DNA of 64,000 nt from Novimethylophilus kurashikiensis (GCF_003112435.1 NZ_BDOQ01000013.1:62001-126000), one strand, 5' to 3'. Positions 25,004 through 33,412 are shown, counted from the first letter of the stretch. The notes: a model not told the origin generated them from the sequence alone. Translations and numbers: made by a program.

Positions 25004-25543
25004 ATGGCAAACCAGCAGTTGACCGATGTCAAGACCCTGCGTGCAAGGGCGCGCCAGAATATCGAGGAGGGCGCCGTCACTTCTACTTATCAAGCCGACC
25101 GCGCCGCAGTGCTCAAGATGCTAAACGATGCGCTCGCGACCGAACTGGTTTGCGCCTTGCGCTATCGCCGCCATTACTTCATGGCCAAGGGATTGGAGTC
25201 TAAAAGCGTGGCTGATGAGTTTCTGGTGCATTCCAATCAGGAGCTGGAACACGCGGACCGTATCGCCGAGCGCATCGTCCAGTTGGGCGGCGCTCCCGAT
25301 CTTGCTCCCGATACTTTGTCGGGCCGCAGCCATGCCGAATATGTGGAGGCGAAAAGCCTCGTAGACATGATCAAGGAAGACCTGGTGGCGGAGCGCATCG
25401 CGATCGACAGCTACCGCGAGATGGTGCAGTTCCTGGGCGAAAACGATTCGACCAGCCGTCGGCTGCTCGAGCAAATCCTCGAGGTCGAGGAAGAGCACGC
25501 CGAAGAACTCTCGGATTTTCTACAGGATATGTGTTGCAGCTGA
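25004..25543 (+). CDS. Ferritin-like / bacterioferritin-type protein
   Basis: 179 residues from ATG 25004, set by CCAGGAGGTGCCC just before it. The four-helix ferritin fold shows iron-site residues in DALATELVCALRYRRHYFMA, VHSNQELEHADRIAERIVQLGG, IKEDLVAERIAIDSYREM and LEVEEEHAEELSDFL. The two ExxH motifs (ELEHA, EEEHAEE) give a ferroxidase di-iron centre. It resembles bacterioferritin and related Dps-like ferritins that store iron and use up peroxide; a haem-binding Met is not obvious. It lies inside the stress cluster, 94 bases after the BON gene. Confidence 0.88.
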   Translation: MANQQLTDVKTLRARARQNIEEGAVTSTYQADRAAVLKMLNDALATELVCALRYRRHYFMAKGLESKSVADEFLVHSNQELEHADRIAERIVQLGGAPDLAPDTLSGRSHAEYVEAKSLVDMIKEDLVAERIAIDSYREMVQFLGENDSTSRRLLEQILEVEEEHAEELSDFLQDMCCS

Positions 25544-25577
25544 GCATGGGGCTCGGCGACTAAACGAGGAGAAAACC

Positions 25578-25940
25578 ATGACATCAAAAATTCCGGTCTG
25601 GCTGTTATGCGCGAGCCTGGCATTCGGATTGGCCGCGTGTAACAAGCCTAGCGGCAACAACGCGTCCGACGGAGCCAACCCGTCGTCGGATAAATCCACG
25701 GTCACGGCCAAAATGGATGATGCCGGCATCACCGCCAAGGTGAAGTCGGCGCTCATTGCCGATAGCGACGTCAAAGGCTTGCAGATCAACGTCGACACCA
25801 GCAATGGTGTCGTCACGCTGAAAGGCGAAGCCGAGAACCAAGCCCAGATCGATAAGGCCGTTGCTATCGCGCAAAAGACGGACGGCGTTTCCAACGTCGT
25901 CAACCAGCTAACCATCAAGAAACTGGAGGGAACACCATGA
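25578..25940 (+). CDS. BON-domain lipoprotein 2
   Basis: 120 residues. Signal with lipobox (LAFGLAACNKPSG), a Ser/Asn/Asp-rich linker, then one BON domain: DDAGITAKVKSALIADSDVKG, LQINVDTSNGVVTLKGEAEN, ending NVVNQLTIKKLEG. A probable outer-membrane or periplasmic-face lipoprotein in envelope stress. Its stop overlaps the start of csbD (ATGA), so the two are translated together. Second of three BON genes in the window; the third is at 54460. Confidence 0.92.
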   Translation: MTSKIPVWLLCASLAFGLAACNKPSGNNASDGANPSSDKSTVTAKMDDAGITAKVKSALIADSDVKGLQINVDTSNGVVTLKGEAENQAQIDKAVAIAQKTDGVSNVVNQLTIKKLEGTP

Positions 25941-26149
25941 ACTGGGACAGAATCGAAGGTAACTGGCGTCAATTCAAAGGTGACGTCAAACAGAAATGGG
26001 GCAAGCTGACGGATGATCAGGTGGACGTCATCGACGGCAGCCGCGAAAAACTTGCCGGCAAGATCCAGGAGGTCTACGGCATTACCAAGGACGAAACAGA
26101 AAGGCAGATCCGCGAATGGGAATCTTCCCAAGACAGCCGTCTGCATTAG
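25937..26149 (+). CDS. csbD: CsbD-family stress protein
   Basis: 70 residues, the family length. MNWDRIEGNWRQFKGDVKQK, then WGKLTDDQVDVIDGSREKLAGKI and QEVYGITKDETERQI match CsbD/YjbJ. It is a small, soluble, highly charged helical protein, among the most abundant stress-induced proteins in enteric bacteria; its mechanism is not known. The last gene of the cluster, it starts within the stop of the BON gene. Confidence 0.95.
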   Translation: MNWDRIEGNWRQFKGDVKQKWGKLTDDQVDVIDGSREKLAGKIQEVYGITKDETERQIREWESSQDSRLH

Positions 26150-26170
26150 GCCCAAAGCCTGAAAACAGGC

Positions 26171-26205
26171 AAAAAAAGGCCGGCAAGTTGATTGACTTGC
26201 CGGCC
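26171..26205 (-). terminator. Terminator of the beta-helix gene
   Basis: An 11-bp stem, GGCCGGCAAGT with ACTTGCCGGCC. On the minus strand it is followed by seven T residues (the A run at 26171-26177). It lacks a T tract on the plus strand, so it acts for the gene ending at 26229, though it may also slow transcription from csbD. Confidence 0.88.
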
Positions 26206-26228
26206 ACCCCGCTCCCCGCGTTATTTCC

Positions 26229-28235
26229 TTATTTGATGTAGACCTTGCGCGTTACCTTGGTCAAATTCCCAGCCGCATCGGCCGCAGTTGCCATGATGTA
26301 GTGCGTGCTGCCGGAGACCATCCCCGAAGTACTCCACGGATAGGCGATGGAACCCTTGGCAGACTGCGACTTCAACACGTTGTCGATGTAAATGCGCATC
26401 TGCACCACACCCACATTATCCGTCGCCGAAGCCGAGACATAGACCGAACCGCTGACCTTGGTGCCGTCCGTCGAGGGCGTATTCACCGTGGCTGTCGGGA
26501 ACGTCGTGTCGGCCGTCTTGGTGGTGGTCGATGACGTCGTGGTCGTGCCCGAGGTGTACTCGAAGGCACCGATATCGTAGGCCGCAGCCGCCGGACGAGG
26601 TGTCTTGACGTAGTCGTTGGGGACTACGGACAAGGTCGTCGCCTTATCCACCAGCGGGCTGGTCGAGGCCAGTTGGAACCTGGTGGCATCCGTCGCCGTC
26701 GTGCCGGCAAAGGTCGGGTTGCTATTCAGACTGTGGGCGTCCTGCTTGGTAGCTGTCTTCCAGGCCGTCAGATCGGTGAACAAGCTGCCCAGGAACAACT
26801 GCACGCCGCCTGCGGGACGGTAGAAGTTGTTGTAGTCGCTGGTGTTGTTGACGATGTCCGTGCCGTTGGGCGTGGCCACGATCAAGTCGTACTTGGTGCT
26901 GCCGTTGCTGATCAGGTTGTTGTAGACCTTGTTGTTGGTTAGCGTGGCGCCTGAACGCGGCATGCCGCCCACTTCGATGCCGGCATAACCGCTTACACCA
27001 TACACAGTGTTGTTATAGACGTTGTTGTTGTCGGACGCTGAGACGTAGATCCCGCGGCGCGTGTTGTTCGCGATGACGTTGTTGTAGACCTGGGCAGAGT
27101 TACTGACCTCGAGGAAAATCCCTGCATCCACTGGGCCGTTATCGTGAATGTAGTTGTTGCGGATGACGATCTGGCTGCCGCCGTTGGCGTAGTCGAACCA
27201 GATGCCGGAAGCATTGTTGTAGGCTACTTCGCTGAACTCAACGGTACCATAAGCTTTAGAAGCTGCCTTGATGCCGCCTGCATGCCAGAACTGGTAGAAG
27301 TTGCGGTAGTTGTTGCCGTTCATGTGTACGCCAGCCACACGGAAATTCCAGCTTGCCGGAGCGTTGACGCCCACATCGCCGTTGTTGCTGACTACGGAGT
27401 TGATCAGTTGGGCGTTGGTTTGCTGGTAACCCATGCCGACACCGCCGAAGTCCATGGACTGGATATCGCATTGGTCGATCACCGAGTTGGACGTCATTTC
27501 CACGCCAGAACCCTGCTTGACGAAGGTGGAGGTCGTGCTGTGACGGAATGCCAGGCCCTTGAGGTAAATGTAGGGCTGCTTCATTTCGAATACGCGAGCA
27601 CGGGTGCTGACTTCCATCCTGTGCTGGTTGGGGTCGGAACCGTCAGGCAGCCAGACATAGAGGGCTAGTCCTGCCGCGTCGTAATAGAAGCTGCCGGCGA
27701 CCATGGAACTGACGCCGCTACCTACGGGTTTCGGGTATTCGTAAGTGCTGTACATGCTGTTGGGCATGCCGATTTGCTGCAGAGGCTTGCCGGGTGCGGC
27801 GTCGTTGTAATCGACGAACACTTGCTGGCTGTTGATCGTCCAGTTGCTACGCTTCCAGATGTTGCCGCTGTACTGGGTCCAGCCGGTCACGACATCGGAG
27901 CCCTTGAGAACAGGCACTTCGCCGTTGTAGCCGGTGACCGTGATGTATTTACCGGCGCTGCCTGCGTTTTTCCAGGCGCTGACCTGCTCGCGATATGTGC
28001 CGGCACGGATGTAGACGGTATCGCCGGCCACCGCTGCTTCGATCGCCTTCTGGATGGTTTGGAACGGGCTCGTGACGGACGTGCCGTTATTGTTGTTAGA
28101 GCCGGAGTTGGACACGTAATACGACGTGGACCATGCGCTCATCGGGGCGAAACCCAGAACGAGTGCTGCGGGAAGAATTGCCCGGGGGAGCCAGGCGCCG
28201 CGAGCCGAAGCCCGGGCAGAGGTGTTATAAGTCAT
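26229..28235 (-). CDS. Secreted right-handed parallel beta-helix protein with C-terminal Ig-like domain
   Basis: 668 residues. A signal peptide (ILPAALVLGFAPMSAWS) leads to YYVSNSGSNNNNGTSVTSPF and TIQKAIEAAVAGDTVYIRAG, the DUF1565/Pel-like start of many parallel beta-helix carbohydrate-active proteins. From about 230 to 470 there are many Asn-rich turns (NNYIHDNG, YNNVIANNTRRGIYVS, NNVYNNTVYGVSG). Residues 575-668 form an Ig-like domain (NVGVVQMRIYIDN). Such proteins include polysaccharide lyases and epimerases; the catalytic residues are not certain. A cyclic-di-GMP riboswitch in its leader and the polysaccharide genes nearby suggest it acts on the cell's own exopolysaccharide in biofilm formation or dispersal. 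Confidence 0.85.
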   Translation of the reverse strand: MTYNTSARASARGAWLPRAILPAALVLGFAPMSAWSTSYYVSNSGSNNNNGTSVTSPFQTIQKAIEAAVAGDTVYIRAGTYREQVSAWKNAGSAGKYITVTGYNGEVPVLKGSDVVTGWTQYSGNIWKRSNWTINSQQVFVDYNDAAPGKPLQQIGMPNSMYSTYEYPKPVGSGVSSMVAGSFYYDAAGLALYVWLPDGSDPNQHRMEVSTRARVFEMKQPYIYLKGLAFRHSTTSTFVKQGSGVEMTSNSVIDQCDIQSMDFGGVGMGYQQTNAQLINSVVSNNGDVGVNAPASWNFRVAGVHMNGNNYRNFYQFWHAGGIKAASKAYGTVEFSEVAYNNASGIWFDYANGGSQIVIRNNYIHDNGPVDAGIFLEVSNSAQVYNNVIANNTRRGIYVSASDNNNVYNNTVYGVSGYAGIEVGGMPRSGATLTNNKVYNNLISNGSTKYDLIVATPNGTDIVNNTSDYNNFYRPAGGVQLFLGSLFTDLTAWKTATKQDAHSLNSNPTFAGTTATDATRFQLASTSPLVDKATTLSVVPNDYVKTPRPAAAAYDIGAFEYTSGTTTTSSTTTKTADTTFPTATVNTPSTDGTKVSGSVYVSASATDNVGVVQMRIYIDNVLKSQSAKGSIAYPWSTSGMVSGSTHYIMATAADAAGNLTKVTRKVYIK

Positions 28236-28601
28236 GACCGTTAGATCCTTAACGAAACAAAATTAAGGACTTATCCGGACGTTGGAAAAGCGTGCGAATC
28301 AACCTTGAGTATTCAATTTTTCAGCCTGGTGGAGGCTGTTTCTTTTTTTACCGCTATTAATAACTGCTTGTTATTAGGGAATGGACTCTTGTTAGATCGA
28401 TCGAAGCCGGCAATCCCGCTGTCGTGGCATAAGCCCGTAGACCGGTGATTTTGCGTCTCCATCTTTCGATGGATTTGCCCTTGTTACTACTTCGCATTGA
28501 TGCAGCAACCTTACCGAGTGATACGGCAAGTGGTAGGCCAAAATTAATAGCTGGTTCGAAGATTTTTCAAGAATTTATTTAAAGCATTGAATTTTTGGTG
28601 A
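28236..28601. other. Leader and promoter region of the beta-helix gene
   Basis: 366 bases without a gene. The middle is the riboswitch at 28400-28485. Between it and the start codon on the minus strand are a small hairpin, CAGCCT with AGGCTG, near 28325 and an AT-rich stretch. I could not identify a clear terminator or anti-terminator pair for the switch. The 28500-28601 part presumably holds the promoter. Confidence 0.6.
28400..28485 (-). promoter_or_regulatory. Cyclic-di-GMP-I (GEMM-I) riboswitch
   Basis: Read on the minus strand the segment has, in order: GGGCAAAT, a stem CCATC-GAAA-GATGG closed by a GAAA tetraloop, GACGCAAA, ACCGG, a variable hairpin with GGGC/GCC, and AGCGGGATTGCCGG. 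This is the order and spacing of the GEMM-I aptamer as in the Vibrio Vc2 switch (GGGCAAACC, GAAA loop, GACGCAAAG, then AGCGGGGTTACCG). The tetraloop and its receptor, and the G and A that contact the ligand, are present. It lies about 165 bases before the start of the beta-helix gene on the same strand. Confidence 0.87.
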
Positions 28602-29225
28602 TTAAGGCCTCCAGTATTTGAAAAATTTCTGGAAAGCGTGTTGCAGTTCGTCGGTGGCGAACTTCAAGGCCGACACATCCATCATGATGACCCGAATTTT
28701 CTTATCGGCGTTGTGCTCCTGGTCGAACGAGCGCCCGCGGGTCTCGACATAGATCGGCTCGCTTTCATTACGGCGCAAAATCAGATTATTTGCGCAGACG
28801 TCATCCTGGGCTTCGCTGGCTTCGACCAGAAACTGGTTGAAAGAATGCAGCGAATCCGGGTGAATGAAATCGCCCAGCCGGCGGCCTATAAGGACGCCGC
28901 GCTCCTTGCCCAGCATGCCCGCGGCACACAGATTCATTTCCAGGATATCGCCCAGGAAGGAAAGGGTGAAATACCCGACCGGCGCATAATCATAGAGATC
29001 CCAGTATTTGTCGCGCAACGCCTGTGCTTCCAGGTAAGCCTGCGTCAGCTCCTCGTTTTGCAGTTCCAGCTCAATTTGGTGAACCTGCAATTCGTGCAAC
29101 AGGCGCATGCGGTCTGTTTCTGCGACGGCCTCTTCGTTGGCGACGCGATTCTTAAGCTGTTCCTCCGCCTGACGGCGCAAGGTGCTGGCCGTTCGTCGTT
29201 CCGACGTTCTCCTATCGACTGCCAT
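28602..29225 (-). CDS. PAS-domain protein with N-terminal coiled coil
   Basis: 207 residues from ATG 29225, chosen because GAAAGGAGAG lies just before it; a start further upstream would run into the neighbouring gene. Residues 1-65 are a charged helix (LRRQAEEQLKNRV, LHELQVHQIELELQNEELTQ), and about 70-195 a PAS domain (YDYAPVGYFTLSFLGDILEM). No output domain follows. The LHELQVHQIELELQNEEL segment followed by a PAS is typical of sensor proteins in which a kinase or GGDEF normally comes next. It may be a stand-alone sensor or a truncated one. It is 13 bases after the Crp-like gene stop, so probably cotranscribed. Confidence 0.8.
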   Translation of the reverse strand: MAVDRRTSERRTASTLRRQAEEQLKNRVANEEAVAETDRMRLLHELQVHQIELELQNEELTQAYLEAQALRDKYWDLYDYAPVGYFTLSFLGDILEMNLCAAGMLGKERGVLIGRRLGDFIHPDSLHSFNQFLVEASEAQDDVCANNLILRRNESEPIYVETRGRSFDQEHNADKKIRVIMMDVSALKFATDELQHAFQKFFKYWRP

Positions 29226-29238
29226 TTGAGCTCTCCTT

Positions 29239-29961
29239 TCAGTTTCTTCTAGCGTAGGGCAGCAGGCGGTCATATTCATGTTTGACTACCGCATAGCATT
29301 CGCAGACGCGTGTTTCGAGATGGGGGCGATCCAATATCGAGATTTTTCCTCGACTGTAGCCGATGAGGCCGGCATCCTGCAATTTACGCGCGGCTTCAGT
29401 GACGGCTTCGCGCCTGACACCCAACAGGCTGGCGATGTTTTCCTGCGTAATGCGGAGTTCGTTGGTTTTGAGTCGATCCTGGGTCAATAGCAGCCAGCGG
29501 CACAATCGCTGATCTACCGTGTGGTAGCGGTTGCATACCGCCGTTTGCGCCATCTGGGTAATCAACGCCTGGGTAAAACGCAGGGCGATCTGCTGCAAGC
29601 CGCTGCCCAGCTTCATCTCTCGCTTGACGACATCGGCCTTGAGCTTGTAGCCGACGCCTTCGCTCTGCACGATGGCGCGGTGCACTGAGCTGACGACGCC
29701 CAGAAATACCGAAACGCCGACAACGCCTTCGTTTCCCGTCATGGCGATTTCGGCCGATGAACCGTTTTCGATGAGGTTAACCAGCGACACGACGCCGGAC
29801 GTGGGAAAAATAACGAAGTTCTGGGCCAACCCGGATTCGTAGATGACATCGCCGGGCGTCAGCTGTACTTGCTTGAGCTCGGGCAGCAGGCGCTGTCGAT
29901 CGCTATCCGGCAACGCTGCAAGCAGCAGGTTCTCGGCTGGCGAAGCTAAGGTCAGTGGCAT
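29239..29961 (-). CDS. Crp/Fnr-like transcriptional regulator C
   Basis: 240 residues. Effector barrel (NFVIFPTSGVVSLVNLIENG, AEIAMTGNEGVVGVSVFLG), dimer helix with TQMAQTAVCNRYHTVDQRLC, helix-turn-helix SLLGVRREAVTEAARKLQDA, wing GLIGYSRGKISILDRPHLET and the ending ECYAVVKHEYDRLLP. It is nearly the same as regulator B in the C-terminal half, including the presumed recognition helix (VRRE), so they probably bind the same DNA site. It forms a unit with the downstream PAS protein. A ligand cannot be assigned. Confidence 0.9.
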   Translation of the reverse strand: MPLTLASPAENLLLAALPDSDRQRLLPELKQVQLTPGDVIYESGLAQNFVIFPTSGVVSLVNLIENGSSAEIAMTGNEGVVGVSVFLGVVSSVHRAIVQSEGVGYKLKADVVKREMKLGSGLQQIALRFTQALITQMAQTAVCNRYHTVDQRLCRWLLLTQDRLKTNELRITQENIASLLGVRREAVTEAARKLQDAGLIGYSRGKISILDRPHLETRVCECYAVVKHEYDRLLPYARRN

Positions 29962-30142
29962 GGGCTGGGTTATCCGTTAAAGGCGAAACGACGGGCACGG
30001 CATTCATTTTTCACAAAATAGTAATGAATTCATGAGCTCGACTATGTGCGCCAGCACACTTAAAGCAGGCTGAAAACTAAATTTCTCGAGTTTGAGCTTC
30101 ACGCTTCGGCAAGGTCTTGCCGGAAGCGATCGTTATTCATTG

Positions 30143-32692
30143 TTAATGAAACTTTTTCTGAGTTTCAGGCGAGACGTCAATAAAGGTGATCAGGACGCCG
30201 TCCACAATGTTTTCCAGGGTACGGTAGGGCAGGATACGGGCGCGGTAATGGCGATTGCCGTCTGCCTCGATCAGTTTGTCGATGTTGACCAGGGAACGCA
30301 ACACGGTCATGGCATCCTGCGCGAGGTCGGGGTACTGGAGCGCCGTCACCACATCGGTGAGCGGGCGGCCGATATCGCTGGGGATCAACTTGAACAGTTG
30401 GGTCGAGGCCGGTGTAAAACGTCGAACCTGGAGCGAGTTATCGAGAAATACGGCGATGATATCGGTGCCGCTAATAAGGTTGACGAGGTCGTTGTTGGCG
30501 GAAGAGAGCGCATCCATCTTGGCCTGCAACTCCAGGTTGACAGTGTGCAGTTCCTCGTTGACGGACTGCATTTCCTCTCGTGAGGTACTGAGTTCTTCGT
30601 TCGCTGTTTGCAGCTCTTCGTTGATGGTGTGCAGTTCTTCGTAGGTGGCCTTGAACTCCTCCTGCGAGGTCTGCATTTCTTCTCTCGTGGAAAGCAGTTC
30701 TTCCTGGGCATGGCGCAGTTCTTCCAGCAGCGAACGCTGATTGGGGTTTTGCCAGTCGGGCTGGATGGACTCGCCCATGTTTTCACCCTGGGCAAACACG
30801 ACGATGATAGTACCTTGCAGTGCGGTGGGCTTTTCAATTTGCTGAGCCAGGATGGATACGCTGGCTTGGGCACCTTCGACCAGGAGCTTGATCGCCATGC
30901 TCTTGATGATGTCGGTCTGGCGCAGCGCTCGTTTTACCGTCATGGTGAGCTCGTGGCGCAGTTCTTCCTTGGCCATCGCATAGATATTCCAGTTCGCCTT
31001 GCCGGCCGCCGGTTCCAGGAATCTTCCCGTACGGCCGCTCACGTACAGGATATCGCCGTCGTTATTGATAAGCACGGCGGGCGGTGCGAAGTTTTGCAAT
31101 AAGAATTGATCGGCTAACACTTGCAGGTTCCCTTCGGCGGCGGCGGTCTTGCGTGCGTCAGCGGCGACATGGACCACGGGGAAATAACGGGGTACGACCT
31201 GTTTATCCAGCGGTGAAATGATTTTCTGGTAAAGCCGCGCCTTGTTGTTGGCTGGGCTGAACAACCCGGGCGCGTTGACCGTTTCGGCGGTGCCGACGAG
31301 CAGCAGGCCGTTGGGGTTGAGCACGTAATGGAACAGCGGAAAAAGCTTCTGCTGGAGCTCGTGTCCCAGGTAGATCATGAGGTTGCGGCAGGAGATCAGG
31401 TCCAGCTTGGTAAAAGGCGGATCCATGATGAGATTCTGCGGCGCAAAGATGACCTTTTCCCGAATCTGTTTGTTGACGCGATACCCTTTGCCTTCCGGTG
31501 TGAAGAAGCGTTTAAGCCGTTCCGGCGGTACATCTGCTGCAATATTAGCCGGGTAAAATCCCATGCGCGCTCGCTCGATGGCGTCTTCGTCGAGGTCGGT
31601 CGCAAATATCTGTAATGAATAATTACCGTCTGGCGCGAATTCTTCCACGGCTTCGCGGAAAGCGATAGCCAGGCTGAACGCCTCCTCTCCAGTGGAGCAG
31701 GCCGGCACCCACGCCCGGAAGTGTTTCCCCGGAGGGTGGCGCGACAGTAAGTCTGGGAACACCTCTTGCCTCAACACATCCCAAACGTGGCGATCGCGGA
31801 AAAACGACGTGACCCCGATTAGCAACTCCTTGAACAGCAGTTCCAGCTCTTGAGTATTTTCGCGGAGATATCGCACGTAATTGGCAATGTTTTCGATCTG
31901 GTGCAAACCCATGCGCCGCTCGATACGTCGGTACATGCTGCTTTTCTTGTACATCGACATGTCGTGGCCGGTCTGCTCGCGCAGAAGCACCACGATCTTT
32001 TCCAACGCACTTTGCGATTTCACTTCCAGCATCTTGTCGCCCTTGGGGATGCGAGTCGTGGTCTGGAGATAATTGATGAGTTGTTTGGGCAACTCGTCCG
32101 GCGGGGCGACGATATCTACAACTACCGTTGTAATGGCCGTGCGCGGCATGCTGTCGAAGCGCGCCGTGTCGGGCTCCTGCACCAGCGCCAGACCGCCTCG
32201 TTCCTTGATGGCGCGCAGCCCCAGCGTACCGTCTGTCCCCATGCCGGAAAGTACGACGCCGATGGCGTTCTCGTGCTGGTCGTCGGCCAGCGCTCGGAAA
32301 AAATAATCCACCGGCATGCGTACGCCGCGGATCGGGACCTGTTCCAGCAATTGGATACGACCATGAAGAATGGACATGTCCTTGCTGGGCGGAATCACGT
32401 AAACGCAATCGGCCTGTACCTGCATATCGGTCTCGGCGATTAGCACCGACATCGGCGTCACGCGCGACAGCAATTCCACCATCATGCTTTTCTGGTGCGA
32501 CGGGTCCATGTGCTGGATGACGACGTAAGCCATGCCGCTCAAGGCTGGCACGTGTTCGAGGAATTGTTCGATGGCTTCGAGGCCGCCGGCGGAAGCGCCG
32601 ATGGCGACGATCAGGGGAGTAGGTGTTTTTTTCTTATCGGTCGTTGACTCGGCTTGAGCATCCGAAGCGGCCAAGACATGCGTGTCGTTCAT
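30143..32692 (-). CDS. CheB-CheR-PAS fusion protein
   Basis: 849 residues. Residues about 27-215 are a CheB methylesterase: the triad Ser in GASAGG, His in VVIQHMDP and Asp in SGMGTDGT are all present, with no receiver domain in front. About 225-490 is CheR methyltransferase (FFRDRHVWDVL, WVPACSTGEEAFSLAIAFRE for S-adenosylmethionine, IFATDLDEDAIERARMGFYP). About 640-735 is a long coiled coil rich in EEL/EEMQ repeats, and the end is one PAS domain. Such fusions usually continue into a histidine kinase or GGDEF; here the protein stops after PAS. It may adapt a chemosensory-like or two-component pathway by protein methylation. No chemoreceptor gene is in the window. Confidence 0.93.
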   Translation of the reverse strand: MNDTHVLAASDAQAESTTDKKKTPTPLIVAIGASAGGLEAIEQFLEHVPALSGMAYVVIQHMDPSHQKSMMVELLSRVTPMSVLIAETDMQVQADCVYVIPPSKDMSILHGRIQLLEQVPIRGVRMPVDYFFRALADDQHENAIGVVLSGMGTDGTLGLRAIKERGGLALVQEPDTARFDSMPRTAITTVVVDIVAPPDELPKQLINYLQTTTRIPKGDKMLEVKSQSALEKIVVLLREQTGHDMSMYKKSSMYRRIERRMGLHQIENIANYVRYLRENTQELELLFKELLIGVTSFFRDRHVWDVLRQEVFPDLLSRHPPGKHFRAWVPACSTGEEAFSLAIAFREAVEEFAPDGNYSLQIFATDLDEDAIERARMGFYPANIAADVPPERLKRFFTPEGKGYRVNKQIREKVIFAPQNLIMDPPFTKLDLISCRNLMIYLGHELQQKLFPLFHYVLNPNGLLLVGTAETVNAPGLFSPANNKARLYQKIISPLDKQVVPRYFPVVHVAADARKTAAAEGNLQVLADQFLLQNFAPPAVLINNDGDILYVSGRTGRFLEPAAGKANWNIYAMAKEELRHELTMTVKRALRQTDIIKSMAIKLLVEGAQASVSILAQQIEKPTALQGTIIVVFAQGENMGESIQPDWQNPNQRSLLEELRHAQEELLSTREEMQTSQEEFKATYEELHTINEELQTANEELSTSREEMQSVNEELHTVNLELQAKMDALSSANNDLVNLISGTDIIAVFLDNSLQVRRFTPASTQLFKLIPSDIGRPLTDVVTALQYPDLAQDAMTVLRSLVNIDKLIEADGNRHYRARILPYRTLENIVDGVLITFIDVSPETQKKFH

Positions 32693-33001
32693 CGGGAGTT
32701 TTTAATCCTTCTGATCCAGACGAGTGTGAAAACGCGAGTTTTGCACGGAGCGACATCAAGATCAACCTTATTTTAGATGCTTGAATATTTTTATCATTTA
32801 TATGGGCCAATCAATATAATCATGCGCTTATAAAAATATTTATCGAAAATGCGTTTATGTTCGCTAGCGTACAGAACAGCTCGTGTTTTCCGCGCAATAT
32901 TGGCTCACACCAGCTGATGCAATATGCATCTCCGGCACGGACCGGAATTCATATTCCATAAGCTGTAATCCCCAAGAACCAGATTCTCAAGGAGATTGAC
33001 T
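32693..33001. other. Divergent intergenic region with motif copy
   Basis: 309 bases between the CheB-CheR fusion and the PRC-barrel gene. 32760-32850 is AT-rich and probably holds promoters. The palindrome copy is at 32858-32873. No open frame worth calling. Confidence 0.6.
32858..32873 (+). promoter_or_regulatory. TGTTCG-N4-CGTACA motif before the PRC-barrel gene
   Basis: TGTTCGCTAGCGTACA followed by GA, with an almost palindromic core CGCTAGCG. The ACAGA end points at the PRC-barrel gene, 128 bases downstream. Confidence 0.65.
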
Positions 33002-33412
33002 ATGAGTTACGAAGACCGCGACCCGTACGGCATCTACAGCCGCTACAAGACCGACAAGGAAGGCCCCGGCCCTGAACTGATGGGTGCCGACACGCTCATC
33101 GGCAACGATGTAGCCAACCACCTCGACGAGGACCTCGGAGACATCAAGGAAATCATGCTGGATATGCGCAACGGCCGCATAGCCTACGCCGTGCTGTCCT
33201 TCGGCGGTTTCCTCGGCATGGGCGAGAAGCTTTTCGCCGTTCCCTGGAACGCCCTCAAGCTGGATACCGTCAACAAGCGCTTCATCCTCAATGTCGAGAA
33301 GGATCGTCTCGAAAACGCTCCCGGCTTCGACAAGGACGATTGGCCCGACATGGCAGACCAGTCCTGGGCTCGCGAGATCCACACCTACTACGGCACTGAG
33401 CCTTACTACTAA
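33002..33412 (+). CDS. PRC-barrel domain protein
   Basis: 136 residues from ATG 33002, behind AAGGAG. The PRC barrel covers most of the protein: GADTLIGNDVANHLDEDLGD, IKEIMLDMRNGRIAYAVLSF, GGFLGMGEKLFAVPWNALKL. This small beta barrel occurs in photosynthetic reaction centre H subunits and RimM, and as stand-alone proteins in stress clusters whose role is not known. It ends in an unusual Tyr-rich tail (IHTYYGTEPYY). A monocistronic unit with its own terminator and a motif copy upstream. Confidence 0.9.
   Translation: MSYEDRDPYGIYSRYKTDKEGPGPELMGADTLIGNDVANHLDEDLGDIKEIMLDMRNGRIAYAVLSFGGFLGMGEKLFAVPWNALKLDTVNKRFILNVEKDRLENAPGFDKDDWPDMADQSWAREIHTYYGTEPYY

Noticed and set aside
28320-28345. Terminator of the c-di-GMP riboswitch, CAGCCT/AGGCTG hairpin
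   Set aside because: The stem is followed on the minus strand by AAAAATTG rather than a T run, so a terminator is not supported.
29226-29279. Longer N terminus for the PAS protein
   Set aside because: It would overlap the Crp-like gene by 41 bases and ignores the strong ribosome binding site before ATG 29225.
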